From: Dokdonella_A ginsengisoli
Lineage (GTDB): Bacteria; Pseudomonadota; Gammaproteobacteria; Xanthomonadales; Rhodanobacteraceae
Direction of reading: 5' to 3'
DNA: 64,000 bases
Assembly (NCBI RefSeq): GCF_042652785.1
Contig: NZ_JBHSHD010000003.1
Location: forward strand, 62,001 to 126,000
Made by a program: the position numbers and the translations under genes. Shown here in pieces: positions 42,825 to 50,870 of this stretch; within the stretch, counting starts at the first letter, position 1; each line of letters opens with the position of its first letter. Below the pieces are notes generated by a model that had not been told where the DNA came from, did no database searches, and worked only from the letters and a program-made list of their open reading frames with translations.

Positions 42825-45167
42825 TCAGGTATCGCCGCGGTCCAGCGCACGCTCGACCGCACCGCGATCGCTGTCGGACAGACGTCGCGCGACGTCCCGG
42901 TAGCGCGCGACCAGATCGGCATCCTGCGGCATGACTCTCGCCAGCGCAACGAGCACTTCGCGGCATTCGTGGTCCGAACCGATGCGATCTGCGACGTCCA
43001 GCACACTCCGCGCGCCGAGCTTGCCGAATTTCGGCGTGCGCAGCAGCGCCAGCAGGGCTTCGCGGCGCTCGTAGTCCGAGCCGATGCCGTCGACCGCCGT
43101 CGCGTACGCCGAGGCGATGTGCTCGCTGTCGCCGGCGCGGCGGATCGCCGCCGCCAGCAGCTCCCGCCGCTCGTAGTCCGAACCGATCGCGTTCGCCGAC
43201 TGGATGACCTGCCCGATGGTCGCGTCGTCGAGTGGATCGGCGTCGAGCATCGCGCCCAGCGTGCGCCGGCGCTCGTAGTCCGAGCCGATCTCCTCCACGG
43301 CCTGGAGCCAGGCCGTGCGCAGCTCCGGCTTGGCGGACAGCCTGGGCAGCAGGCTGGTGAGCATTTCGGCGCGCTCGTAGTCCGAACCGATCTTGTCGAC
43401 CTGGCTGAGCACGAGCTTCTGCTGCGCCTCGTCGAACGGTGCGACCGCGCCGAGGGCAGTCAGCGCATTGCGGCGCTCGTAGTCGGAATCGAGCCCGTCG
43501 ATCACCTGCAGCGCGCGCGTGACCTCGGCCGGCTTCAGGCGGCCGAGCGCGAGCAGCTGCTCCAGGTAGATGCGCCGCGCGTAGCCGGACTGGATGTGGC
43601 CGATCTCGTCGAACACGGCGTCCGCGCCGCCGGCCGCGTGGATGCGCTTGACGCGCGCCTCGGCGCCGATCGCGCTGTCGCGGATGACGGACGGGATCAG
43701 CGCCGCGATCCATGCACGGCCGGCGTCGTCGATCGGCTGCTCGCGATCGTCGACGAAGTAGCGCTGCGACAGCGCACCGTCGCGCATCGTGTACTCGACG
43801 CGGCGCTCCACGCCTTTGCGCGTCTCGGCGAACCGCGCGCTGCCGCCATCACTGAGGCTGGCCACGCCGTCCTCGCGATCGTTGAAGGCGACCTTGCCCT
43901 TGATCTGCACGTCGAGCTGGCGATCGCCGTCGTCGAGCTTGACGCTGGTGTAGGCGCGCTTGATGCCGAGCACGTCGATGTCGCCGGAGATGTGCACGTG
44001 CTTGTCGCTGCCCGCCGGCGGAGGTGGTGGCGGCGGCGGCGGTGGAGGCGGTGAAGGTGCCGGCGGAGGCGGCGGCGCCGGCTGCGCGAACGCCGCGCCG
44101 AAACCGGGCAGCGCCACGCTGGCCAGCACCAGCGCGAACATCACGGCGGCGGCAGCGCGCGCGCGCGACAACGTGGTATCCATCGGCGATCCTCCGATCA
44201 GGTGGTCGATGCGTTGCAGCAGCGGTGACTCGCGCTGCGCCATGCCCGGAACGAGCATGCTGTCGAAGCCGGCGATGCGGCGCTCGGCACATTCGGCCAG
44301 GCATTCCGCCAGCGAGCGGCCGTCGCCGAGATGGCACGCCGCCCATGCATCGCAGGCCAGTTCCGCCGTCTCGTCGAGCCGGCGCCGCGCCAGCGTCGCC
44401 AGCGGCAGGAACCAGAGCACGGCACTCCACAACGCAGTGGCGAGTTTCCAATACGGATCGCGCCGCGCGAGATGGGCCGTCTCGTGCGCGAGCATCGCGC
44501 GTAGCTGCTCGCGATCGAGCAGTTCCACCGACCAGCGCGGCAGCACGACCCGATCGGCGCCGACCGCGATCGGGCTGGCGAGATCGTCGAGCAGAGCCAA
44601 CCGCGGCGTCCGGATGCCGGCCTGGATGGCGAGCGCCGCGGCATCGGTCGTCGCGGTCGCATCGTGCAGCGGCTCGGTCAGCGCGAGCCTGCGGCGCAGA
44701 TGCAGCCAGGCGAACGCGAGGCGCATCAGGACGGCCACGGTGCCGGCGAGCCACGCCGCCAGCACCAGCGCCGGCCACGACAGCCCATGTGCAACCGGAC
44801 CGGTGTCGGTCGCCGCGATCGCCGGCGCTGCGCGCGACGGCGCCGCGCCGCTGTGCGCAGTCGGAACAGCCGTGGCGACCACGGTTCCGGCGGAAGGCAC
44901 GAGGCGATCGGATACGGCAGGCTCGCTCACCGCAGGCGCCGTCGACTGCGTCAGCGGCCAGGCGACGCGCAACGGCGTGCGCACGTCGGAAATGGCCTGC
45001 GCTCCCGCGGTCAGCAGTGCGCCGAACAGCGCGAACCGCCACAGCAGCTCGCGCCAAGCGGGGTGCCGCCGCAGCAGGCCGCGGTCGACCGCCCAGGCGA
45101 GCGTCAGCAGTACCGCCGCATGCGCGGCGACCGTCAGCAGGAACGCCAGCGTCGCTTCAATCGCCAT
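42825..45167 (-). CDS. BlaR1-like M56 membrane peptidase with IGSDYER repeat domain
   Basis: A signal-transducing metallopeptidase of 780 residues. Membrane spans lie near residues 6-26, 35-55 and 125-150. The cytoplasmic M56 zinc protease motif is MLAHETAHLARRDP (HETAH). A further span near 340-360 is followed by a poly-proline linker and an extracytoplasmic C-terminal region of about 390 residues. The last 240 residues contain six copies of an IGSDYERR-type motif spaced about 35 residues apart. BlaR1's penicillin-binding domain is absent, so the signal is not a beta-lactam by homology. It overlaps blaI by 11 nt. Confidence 0.9.
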   Translation of the reverse strand: MAIEATLAFLLTVAAHAAVLLTLAWAVDRGLLRRHPAWRELLWRFALFGALLTAGAQAISDVRTPLRVAWPLTQSTAPAVSEPAVSDRLVPSAGTVVATAVPTAHSGAAPSRAAPAIAATDTGPVAHGLSWPALVLAAWLAGTVAVLMRLAFAWLHLRRRLALTEPLHDATATTDAAALAIQAGIRTPRLALLDDLASPIAVGADRVVLPRWSVELLDREQLRAMLAHETAHLARRDPYWKLATALWSAVLWFLPLATLARRRLDETAELACDAWAACHLGDGRSLAECLAECAERRIAGFDSMLVPGMAQRESPLLQRIDHLIGGSPMDTTLSRARAAAAVMFALVLASVALPGFGAAFAQPAPPPPPAPSPPPPPPPPPPPPAGSDKHVHISGDIDVLGIKRAYTSVKLDDGDRQLDVQIKGKVAFNDREDGVASLSDGGSARFAETRKGVERRVEYTMRDGALSQRYFVDDREQPIDDAGRAWIAALIPSVIRDSAIGAEARVKRIHAAGGADAVFDEIGHIQSGYARRIYLEQLLALGRLKPAEVTRALQVIDGLDSDYERRNALTALGAVAPFDEAQQKLVLSQVDKIGSDYERAEMLTSLLPRLSAKPELRTAWLQAVEEIGSDYERRRTLGAMLDADPLDDATIGQVIQSANAIGSDYERRELLAAAIRRAGDSEHIASAYATAVDGIGSDYERREALLALLRTPKFGKLGARSVLDVADRIGSDHECREVLVALARVMPQDADLVARYRDVARRLSDSDRGAVERALDRGDT

Positions 45168-45546
45168 TGCCGCCTCCCCGCGCCAGACGGCGCCTGACCT
45201 TGGCCAGATCGCCGGGCTCGATCTCCGATTCCTCGACCAGATGGGCCACAAGCTCGCGCGCGTCGCCGGCGAACAATGCACCGAGCAGACCGGCCACCAT
45301 CGAACGCCGCACGTCGGCCTCGTCGACCAGGGCGCGATAGAACAGCTGACGCCCGTCGCGGCGCTGCGCGACCACGCCGCGCTTCTCCAGCCGCGTCAAC
45401 AAGGTCGCCACCGTGGTGTGCTTCAGGCCGCGCTCGTTGGCGAGTTCCGCCGCGACCTCGGCCGTGCTCGTCTCGCCGCGCCGCCACAGCACGCGCATCA
45501 GCGCGATCTGCAGCTCGCTCAGGCTCACGTCGCGCGTCTTGCCCAT
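45157..45546 (-). CDS. BlaI/MecI-family repressor
   Basis: A winged-helix repressor of 129 residues. The DNA-binding domain (residues 8-75) has LSELQIALMRVLWRRGETST and KHTTVATLLTRLEKRGVV. The C-terminal helices mediate dimerisation and contain the region usually cut by the partner protease. The gene precedes and overlaps the M56 peptidase gene, the standard two-gene signalling unit. A matching operator lies directly upstream. Confidence 0.93.
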   Translation of the reverse strand: MGKTRDVSLSELQIALMRVLWRRGETSTAEVAAELANERGLKHTTVATLLTRLEKRGVVAQRRDGRQLFYRALVDEADVRRSMVAGLLGALFAGDARELVAHLVEESEIEPGDLAKVRRRLARGGGNGD

Positions 45547-45564
45547 GCCGACTCTCTTCTACCC

Positions 45565-45586
45565 ATGTAGTACTACATTTGTAGTA
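45565..45586. promoter_or_regulatory. Overlapping BlaI-type operators
   Basis: TACTACA-TT-TGTAGTA (45571-45586) matches the TACTACA/TGTAGTA dyad of BlaI/MecI operators. It overlaps a second perfect palindrome ATGTAGTACTACAT (45565-45578). Both lie 19-40 bp upstream of the repressor start, where they would block its promoter. Confidence 0.88.
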
Positions 45587-45662
45587 GAAAGCCCGCGGCG
45601 AAGCAACAGGCCGGAAGTCACGCCACCCGGAAGACCGCGCGCGCCCGCCCTCGCCCGCCGGC

Positions 45663-45693
45663 TTGACGAAATCCCGGCCCGCGGCTCTAATAC
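45663..45693 (+). promoter_or_regulatory. tRNA-Phe promoter
   Basis: TTGACG (45663-45668) and TAATAC (45688-45693) lie upstream of the tRNA, with a GC-rich discriminator after the -10 box, as in stringently controlled tRNA promoters. The 19-nt spacer is long; TCTAAT two bases earlier would give 17. Confidence 0.6.
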
Positions 45694-45740
45694 GCGGCCC
45701 CGCTGCGGCCGCCCTCCGGTCGCACGCACGCAGCACGCAT

Positions 45741-45816
45741 GGCCGGGTAGCTCAGTTGGTAGAGCAGGGGATTGAAAATCCCCGTGTCGGCGGTTCGATT
45801 CCGTCCCCGGCCACCA
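45741..45816 (+). tRNA. tRNA-Phe (anticodon GAA)
   Basis: A complete 76-nt cloverleaf. The acceptor stem GGCCGGG pairs with CCCGGCC and CCA is encoded. D arm, anticodon stem GGGGA/TCCCC with loop TTGAAAA (anticodon 45774-45776) and T arm with TTCGATT are all present. The integrase gene lies downstream in the same orientation, so the 3' end of this tRNA is the likely attachment site of the element to the right. Confidence 0.97.
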
Positions 45817-45831
45817 TATCAGCGTCTGACG

Positions 45832-45848
45832 ATGTCCGAGGACGTCCG
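45832..45848 (+). repeat. Candidate integrase arm site L1
   Basis: ATGTCCGAGGACGTCCG is the first of four copies of a shared 16-17 bp word found only at the two sides of the element. It lies 15 bp after the tRNA CCA end. Confidence 0.6.
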
Positions 45849-45894
45849 CCCAAGACGCGAAAACCGCCTGAAATAAGCCCTCTCGCGTCCGACA

Positions 45895-45911
45895 ATGTCC
45901 GGGGACGTCTG
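45895..45911 (+). repeat. Candidate integrase arm site L2
   Basis: ATGTCCGGGGACGTCTG is in the same orientation as L1, 63 bp downstream, with two differences within the shared word. Confidence 0.55.
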
Positions 45912-45994
45912 GTGGCATCCGGCGGAAATGTGAGTAGCATAGTGAGTATGCCGGAGCACTCGCCGGCCCCCTACTCACTTTGGGGATACTCACC

Positions 45995-47203
45995 GTGTTG
46001 ACCGACACGAAGCTGCGTACGCTCAAGCCCCGCGACCGCGTCTACCGCATCGCTGATGCGAATGGCCTCGCGATCGAAGTCACACCAGCCGGCTCGCGGA
46101 TCTGGCGCTACCGATACCGCCACGCCGGCAAGGCCAGCATGGCAACCCTTGGCGAGTACCCCGCCGTTTCCCTGGTCGCGGCACGCCGACTCCGTGACGA
46201 GGCGCGCGCGACGCTACAGACCGGCGTCTCCCCCGTCGCCGCCGCTCGTGCACGCCGTACCGCACAGGCGGAGCGTGCGGAGAACACTTTCGGCGCCATC
46301 GCCCTCGAATGGCTCGATACGCACGGCGCCAAGCTCGCTGCGGGCACGCTCAAGCGCGACCGCTCCATGCTGGACCGATTCCTACTGCCGACGCTCGGCA
46401 GCCTTCCTGCGACCTCGATCCGCGCAGCCGACGTACTCGCGGCCCTACGACGTATCCAGGATCGAGGCATCGTCGAGACAGCGCATCGTGTGCGCGCGCT
46501 CGCCGGCAAGATCATGCGATACGCGGTCGCGACAGGGCGAGCCGAACGAAACCCCGTGGCCGACCTCGCCGGCGCACTGCCGCCGGCGGCATCGACGCAC
46601 TTCGCCGCGCCGACCGATCCCGCGGAGGTCGGCGAGCTGCTACGCGCGATTCACGGCTACAACGGCCACGCGGTCGTAGCCGCCGCGCTCAAGCTCGCGC
46701 CACTGGTATTCGTGCGACCAGGTGAACTCCGCGCAATGCGCTGGGCTGACGTGGATCTAGACGCGGCGGAGTGGCGCTACACGGCCAACAAGACGGGTAC
46801 GCCGCATATCGTGCCGCTGTCGCGGCCGGCACTGGAGGTTCTGCGAGAGCTGCACCAATTGACGGGAACGGGCGAGTTCGCCTTCCCGTCCGTCCGGTCG
46901 CGGCGCCGCTGCATCAGCGACAACACACTGAACGCCGCGCTGCGCCGGCTCGGCTACACGACAGAACAGATGACGTCCCATGGCTGGCGTGCCATTGCAC
47001 GCACCTTGCTCGACGAGCAGCTCGGCTTCGCACCACATCTGATCGAGCATCAACTTGCCCACGCTGTTCGCGACCCGCTAGGCCGAGCCTACAACCGCAC
47101 CTCGCATCTGCCTGAGCGCAAGAAGATGATGCAAGCCTGGGCAGACTATCTCGACACATTGCAGGTCGGGACAAACGTATTGCCGATGAAACGCCGGGCG
47201 TAA
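45995..47203 (+). CDS. int: P4-type tyrosine integrase
   Basis: A site-specific recombinase of about 402 residues. The N-terminal arm-binding DUF4102-type domain (LTDTKLRTLKPRDRVYRIAD) is followed by the SAM-like core-binding domain and the catalytic domain. Catalytic residues are seen in VRPGELRAM (Arg), SHGWRAIA (His and Arg), IEHQLAHAV (His) and GRAYNRTSHL (nucleophile Tyr). The GTG at 45995 is chosen as start because GGGGA lies 8 nt upstream and the family begins here; TTG at 45980 or 45998 is possible. It catalyses integration at the adjacent tRNA-Phe. Confidence 0.95.
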   Translation: MLTDTKLRTLKPRDRVYRIADANGLAIEVTPAGSRIWRYRYRHAGKASMATLGEYPAVSLVAARRLRDEARATLQTGVSPVAAARARRTAQAERAENTFGAIALEWLDTHGAKLAAGTLKRDRSMLDRFLLPTLGSLPATSIRAADVLAALRRIQDRGIVETAHRVRALAGKIMRYAVATGRAERNPVADLAGALPPAASTHFAAPTDPAEVGELLRAIHGYNGHAVVAAALKLAPLVFVRPGELRAMRWADVDLDAAEWRYTANKTGTPHIVPLSRPALEVLRELHQLTGTGEFAFPSVRSRRRCISDNTLNAALRRLGYTTEQMTSHGWRAIARTLLDEQLGFAPHLIEHQLAHAVRDPLGRAYNRTSHLPERKKMMQAWADYLDTLQVGTNVLPMKRRA

Positions 47204-47325
47204 GAACTGATGTTCCGACTAGAGTCGTAGGACTTTCTCCTCAAAAAAACCTGGAAGCTGCAGCACTCCCCCAGGAACGTCACCTACGGGTAAGCTACGA
47301 TCATCCTTGACCGTTGGACGGCTCG

Positions 47326-48033
47326 ATGCGATCCATCACCTCCGCCAATGACTTCCTCGCCTATATTGGCGGACTGACCTCCAATTCGCATGGAGTATTC
47401 CGAGGGGTTAGCCGATATCCCGACTATAAACTAATTCCTACCCTCGGGCGCATGGCCGAGTATAAATCCCGCGATCCCGAAGCAAGAGAAGAATTGGAAG
47501 CTGGAATGCTGGAGCGATTTAGAAAAATCGCCATACAATTCGAGCCGTCCATACCTGAGAATCGTTGGGATCTATTGTCCGTCGCGCAACACCACGGCCT
47601 GCCAACACGCCTCCTAGATTGGACAACAAATCCACTAGTCGCAATATATTTTGCCTGCGAGAGTGCCTTAGATGCAGACGGCGCACTCTACGCTTTCCAA
47701 ATCAAACGATTCAACGCGCCGCCAATTGATCCATTCTCGATTGAAGCAGGACTAGTCTTGGAGCTAAGTTATAACTCTCGGCGAGTGGCAGCACAAGCTG
47801 GCGTATTCACCGTTCACGCGAATCCGTGCGATGAACTTCGCCTTGGCCAAATTCAGGCGGGCATCCAAACCATAGTGATTAAAAGCGAAGCAAAGTTGCC
47901 CACGCTATCACTACTTAATACACTCGGCGTAAATCGCTCACGCCTTTTCCCCGACCTTCCGGGGATATGCACGCACCTTCGATGGGAGATCGAAAACGGG
48001 ATTCTCCCACTCACCGGTTCTTCAAGGAGCTAG
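47326..48033 (+). CDS. FRG-domain protein
   Basis: A 235-residue protein. The FRG domain shows its name motif in GVFRGVSRYPDYKLIPTLGR (about residues 23-42) and the conserved core VAQHHGLPTRLLDWTTNPLV and AIYFACES (about 87-114). Biochemical activity of the domain is not established; such proteins often occur in mobile islands and conflict loci. Base composition is clearly more AT-rich than the flanks. An in-frame TTG at 47314 is an alternative start. Only 3 nt separate its stop from the beta-family gene. Confidence 0.88.
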   Translation: MRSITSANDFLAYIGGLTSNSHGVFRGVSRYPDYKLIPTLGRMAEYKSRDPEAREELEAGMLERFRKIAIQFEPSIPENRWDLLSVAQHHGLPTRLLDWTTNPLVAIYFACESALDADGALYAFQIKRFNAPPIDPFSIEAGLVLELSYNSRRVAAQAGVFTVHANPCDELRLGQIQAGIQTIVIKSEAKLPTLSLLNTLGVNRSRLFPDLPGICTHLRWEIENGILPLTGSSRS

Positions 48034-48036
48034 GCC

Positions 48037-49098
48037 ATGTACTTTTCCATTCTCAAGTGGAAGCAAGGTGAGATCCGGGGTCTATCTGAGCTAGCCAACG
48101 ACTTGCGCCCAGACATATCGGTCGTAGGTGAGATCCCCCCTCCTCCCTGGGATTCGGAAAATGAGCAACCTGCGAAGCCTCTTGACGAGCATCTTCGCAA
48201 CGTACCGGATCAGATACGAGATATTGAACCGCGCGTCGAGCGAATTTTCCTCGATTTCCGTCAACTTGGCAGCCCAGACGATGTTGCGGCCCTCGATATC
48301 ATGCTGCCGGGTCTGACAGAATTTCCAACTGTGGGATTCTCTCTCGGCACAACGACTGGCGGCTATAGCGAGCAGTACATTGCACGCGTTCTGCAGATCG
48401 CTCGCGACTCTGAGCGCCCGCTGGCCCTCAGGGTATCGAAGAACGATATGGCAACAATCAACTTTTCGGGATTCATCGAGAGCTGGCTCCAAGCTGCGGA
48501 GCTGAATTCCGGCCGCTTAAGTCTGCTGCTAGATTGCGGCGATCTAGATCAACCAAATCTTGCTGTGATTACGGCCGTTTGTGCCTCTGCGCTCAAGGAC
48601 ACAAGGCAAAAAGGATTTGCGCACGTTGCGGTTGGTGGAACAAGCTTCCCGTCCAATCTAGCGGGATTCCAGCGAGGCGAGAATGAAATCCCCCGGCACG
48701 AACTCAAACTCTGGACCGATACATTACAAGTAATGGGCACTGAGCCATTATCCTTTCTAGACTATGGCGTCACAAGCCGCGACCTCAATGAGCAGCTACC
48801 ACTCCCGGCAATGCTGCAAATGACAGCGAATATCCGCTATACGGTTAGAAACCGGTTTCTTGTATTCCGGGCAGGACGTTTGCGCGAGCATGGATACGAG
48901 CAGTTTCGGGATCTAAGCGCACTCATTACTCAACATCAGGAGTACGCGGGACATACATTCTCATGGGGCGATAGATACATTTGGGATTGCGCAGCCAGTA
49001 TCGTCACGGTTGGCAACAACACAACCTGGCGTAAAGTCGCAACCAACCATCACGTGACCTTCGTCATTGATGAACTGCGAAAGCTTGCCGCCGATTGA
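48037..49098 (+). CDS. Beta-family (sce7725-like) protein
   Basis: A 353-residue soluble protein of the phage T4 beta-protein-like family. It begins with the typical MYFSILKWKQGEIRGLSEL and continues with a TIM-barrel-like pattern (VERIFLDFRQL, LSLLLDCGDLD, FAHVAVGGTSFP, FLDYGV). A strong AGGAG lies upstream, within the FRG stop region, so the two are an operon. Its 3' end overlaps the convergent sce7726 gene by 138 bp. The beta and sce7726 families are often neighbours; the joint function is unknown. Confidence 0.87.
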   Translation: MYFSILKWKQGEIRGLSELANDLRPDISVVGEIPPPPWDSENEQPAKPLDEHLRNVPDQIRDIEPRVERIFLDFRQLGSPDDVAALDIMLPGLTEFPTVGFSLGTTTGGYSEQYIARVLQIARDSERPLALRVSKNDMATINFSGFIESWLQAAELNSGRLSLLLDCGDLDQPNLAVITAVCASALKDTRQKGFAHVAVGGTSFPSNLAGFQRGENEIPRHELKLWTDTLQVMGTEPLSFLDYGVTSRDLNEQLPLPAMLQMTANIRYTVRNRFLVFRAGRLREHGYEQFRDLSALITQHQEYAGHTFSWGDRYIWDCAASIVTVGNNTTWRKVATNHHVTFVIDELRKLAAD

Positions 49099-49671
49099 GG
49101 TCAAGACCTCGCGCGCAACTCGCCGGGACTTGAGTGCCCTGAGAACCTCACCGCGCAGTTGATCAAAGGGAAGCGACGAGCAAAGCCGTGCCCATAGAAT
49201 GCGAACTGGCTTAGTGCGCACTCCGTGGTCGAGCCCAAGTCGCTCCAAGATCGATAGCGCCTCATCTCTCCAAAGAAGCTGAGCGAGCGCGAGCTGGTCA
49301 GGCGCGGGATTGGCCATTCCTTTCCGCACACTAGACAATACGGGCTGACCCTTGCGCCCTGTCCGTACGGAAATCAACCGCCACCACGCGGGAACGATGT
49401 CACGGGCCTTAGCGAGGTGACGCTCATCCACGACCAGCACTACACGATCGAACACGCGCGAATAGTAGTCAGCCTGAGTGGGAAGTCGGCGCAATGTATC
49501 CGACGCGCTTTTGATCTCGTACCCGACGAAGCTGCCATTGATGACAGCTATATCGATCCGCACGTCACCAAGGCAAACGGGCAGCTCAGGCACTACCCTA
49601 GTGTTCTCACACTGTATTTGGCGCTTCAGCTCTCTGGCGATCAGCGCACTGCGAACATCTGCGTCCTTCAT
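48961..49671 (-). CDS. sce7726-family protein (nuclease-like)
   Basis: A 236-residue protein. The sce7726 signature runs MKDADVRSALIARELKR, then VRIDIAVINGSFVGYEIKSA, DTLRRLPTQADYYSRVFDRV and VLVVDERHLAKARDIVPAWW. The Asp...Glu-x-Lys arrangement (RIDIAV...YEIKS) resembles PD-(D/E)XK nucleases. The C-terminal 46 residues are encoded opposite the end of the beta gene. It faces the FRG-beta operon instead of following it, so expression may be reciprocal. Confidence 0.86.
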   Translation of the reverse strand: MKDADVRSALIARELKRQIQCENTRVVPELPVCLGDVRIDIAVINGSFVGYEIKSASDTLRRLPTQADYYSRVFDRVVLVVDERHLAKARDIVPAWWRLISVRTGRKGQPVLSSVRKGMANPAPDQLALAQLLWRDEALSILERLGLDHGVRTKPVRILWARLCSSLPFDQLRGEVLRALKSRRVAREVLTSIGGKLSQFINDEGHVMVGCDFTPGCVVANRDDTGCAIPNVSIAP

Positions 49672-49927
49672 GACACATCCGGCCAGGCTGGGCTCTTAGC
49701 CGTCTCCTATACTTTACGACGTCACACGCAAGACATCCATCCATCGGCAGCTCCGTTGGCGTGTGGCGATCGCCCTGGATAGACAGAGAAGCAATCCTAA
49801 ACAAAACGATAGGAATGCTATCAAAATCAATAACTTGACTAACATTTTGGCGTCTGGAAAGATCGCACTACGCCGACGGTTGCACCCGCCGGCGTAGCAC
49901 TTCCACAACGCAACCAGGAGTTACGTC
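49672..49927. other. Spacer after defence-like cargo
   Basis: This 256-bp AT-richer stretch contains a possible 43-residue minus-strand ORF (49714-49845) starting MLVKLLILIAFLSFCLGLLL, a single membrane span, but with no ribosome-binding site. I do not call it as a gene. It also holds the promoter of sce7726. Confidence 0.4.
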
Positions 49928-50146
49928 ATGGCAAACCAATCCTACGATCTCGCCGCCCCGATGTCCGCACTTTTCCTAGCCGAGCAGCAGGCGAGAGTCA
50001 TCGCCGCGGCTGCAGTCAGCGAGACGAGTGACGAGAACCCTGCCGCGGACCCGACCTGCATCGCGACGCTGCTGACCGACCTGGCCGACCGCATCGCTGC
50101 TGCGCACGGTCAGCTCGATGCGCTCGCTTTGCGCGCGGCGGCTTGA
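49928..50146 (+). CDS. Small phage-type protein
   Basis: A 72-residue acidic, Ala-rich helical protein (MANQSYDLAAPMSALFLAEQ). AGGAG lies 8 nt upstream of the start, the best evidence that it is translated. No family is recognised. It precedes two small helix-turn-helix genes in the same orientation. Confidence 0.6.
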   Translation: MANQSYDLAAPMSALFLAEQQARVIAAAAVSETSDENPAADPTCIATLLTDLADRIAAAHGQLDALALRAAA

Positions 50147-50216
50147 CGCAGGCTGCACCGGGGAGTCGGTGATAGCGCCGGCTCCTCTCCGCGATGCTCG
50201 ACCTTGAAGGCGGAAG

Positions 50217-50570
50217 ATGAAGGACAGCTCTGAATTCAATCTGCTCGGAAAGGACTACCTGACCGAAGCCGAGGCGGCGCACTACTGCTGCGTGTCCCTT
50301 TCTCACTTCCAGCAATCCACGGACACGCTGGCGGAAGCTGGCGTGCGCGCGCGCCGCAACCTTGGCAAGAAGGTTTTCTTGCGAGCCGAGCTGTCGCGGA
50401 TGATCGAGAATGCCCCGACTTGGTTTCCGGTTGTCGTCGCAACCGGTCCGCGGATGTTCAACGGACAGACCCCAAACTTCGAGAGCCTCGTCGACCCCTT
50501 GGGCAACTTGACGAACGCTCGGCTAAGGCCGTACGTGCCGCGGAAAAAGCGGACTGAGACGCCGAGTTAG
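50217..50570 (+). CDS. Helix-turn-helix/excisionase-like protein
   Basis: A 117-residue protein with an N-terminal DNA-binding-like segment (DYLTEAEAAHYCCVSLSHFQ) of the kind found in AlpA or excisionase proteins, followed by a basic tail (RLRPYVPRKKR). It may regulate or direct integrase; this is inferred from fold and position. Confidence 0.65.
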   Translation: MKDSSEFNLLGKDYLTEAEAAHYCCVSLSHFQQSTDTLAEAGVRARRNLGKKVFLRAELSRMIENAPTWFPVVVATGPRMFNGQTPNFESLVDPLGNLTNARLRPYVPRKKRTETPS

Positions 50571-50579
50571 GCAAACGTC

Positions 50580-50831
50580 GTGACTGAGCTTGTCGACCTG
50601 GAGGATCTGAACCTCCTCCGCTTCCCTCGATCACCGAGGAATCCGAAGACGCTGCAGCGTCTCGCGCGCAACGGCGATCTGCCGGGCGCGCGGATGATCG
50701 GTGGTCGCTGGTTCGTTGACCTTGAGAAGTTCGACGCCCCAGCGACCTCAATGCCGACTGCCTTGGCGTTCGAGCCGATCGAGGTGACACGCGCGCGGGT
50801 GCGGATGCTGGTCGAACAAGGGCGGAGGTAG
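50580..50831 (+). CDS. Excisionase-like DNA-binding protein
   Basis: An 83-residue protein from a GTG start 10 nt after the preceding stop. NPKTLQRLARNGDLPGARMI and GGRWFVDLEKF form the MerR-like winged pattern of excisionases and phage regulators. It is probably co-transcribed with the upstream HTH gene. Confidence 0.68.
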   Translation: MTELVDLEDLNLLRFPRSPRNPKTLQRLARNGDLPGARMIGGRWFVDLEKFDAPATSMPTALAFEPIEVTRARVRMLVEQGRR

Positions 50832-50870
50832 ACTCTGCTCAATCCGCGCGTTGCTTGGTAGCCTCTTGGT

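Noticed and set aside
42825..45546. Beta-lactam resistance locus
   Set aside because: BlaI/M56 genes alone do not imply it. The sensor lacks a penicillin-binding domain and no beta-lactamase gene is adjacent.
49714..49908. Small minus-strand membrane ORF after the cargo genes
   Set aside because: It has a plausible membrane span but no ribosome-binding site and no conserved feature; a holin or toxin role cannot be supported.
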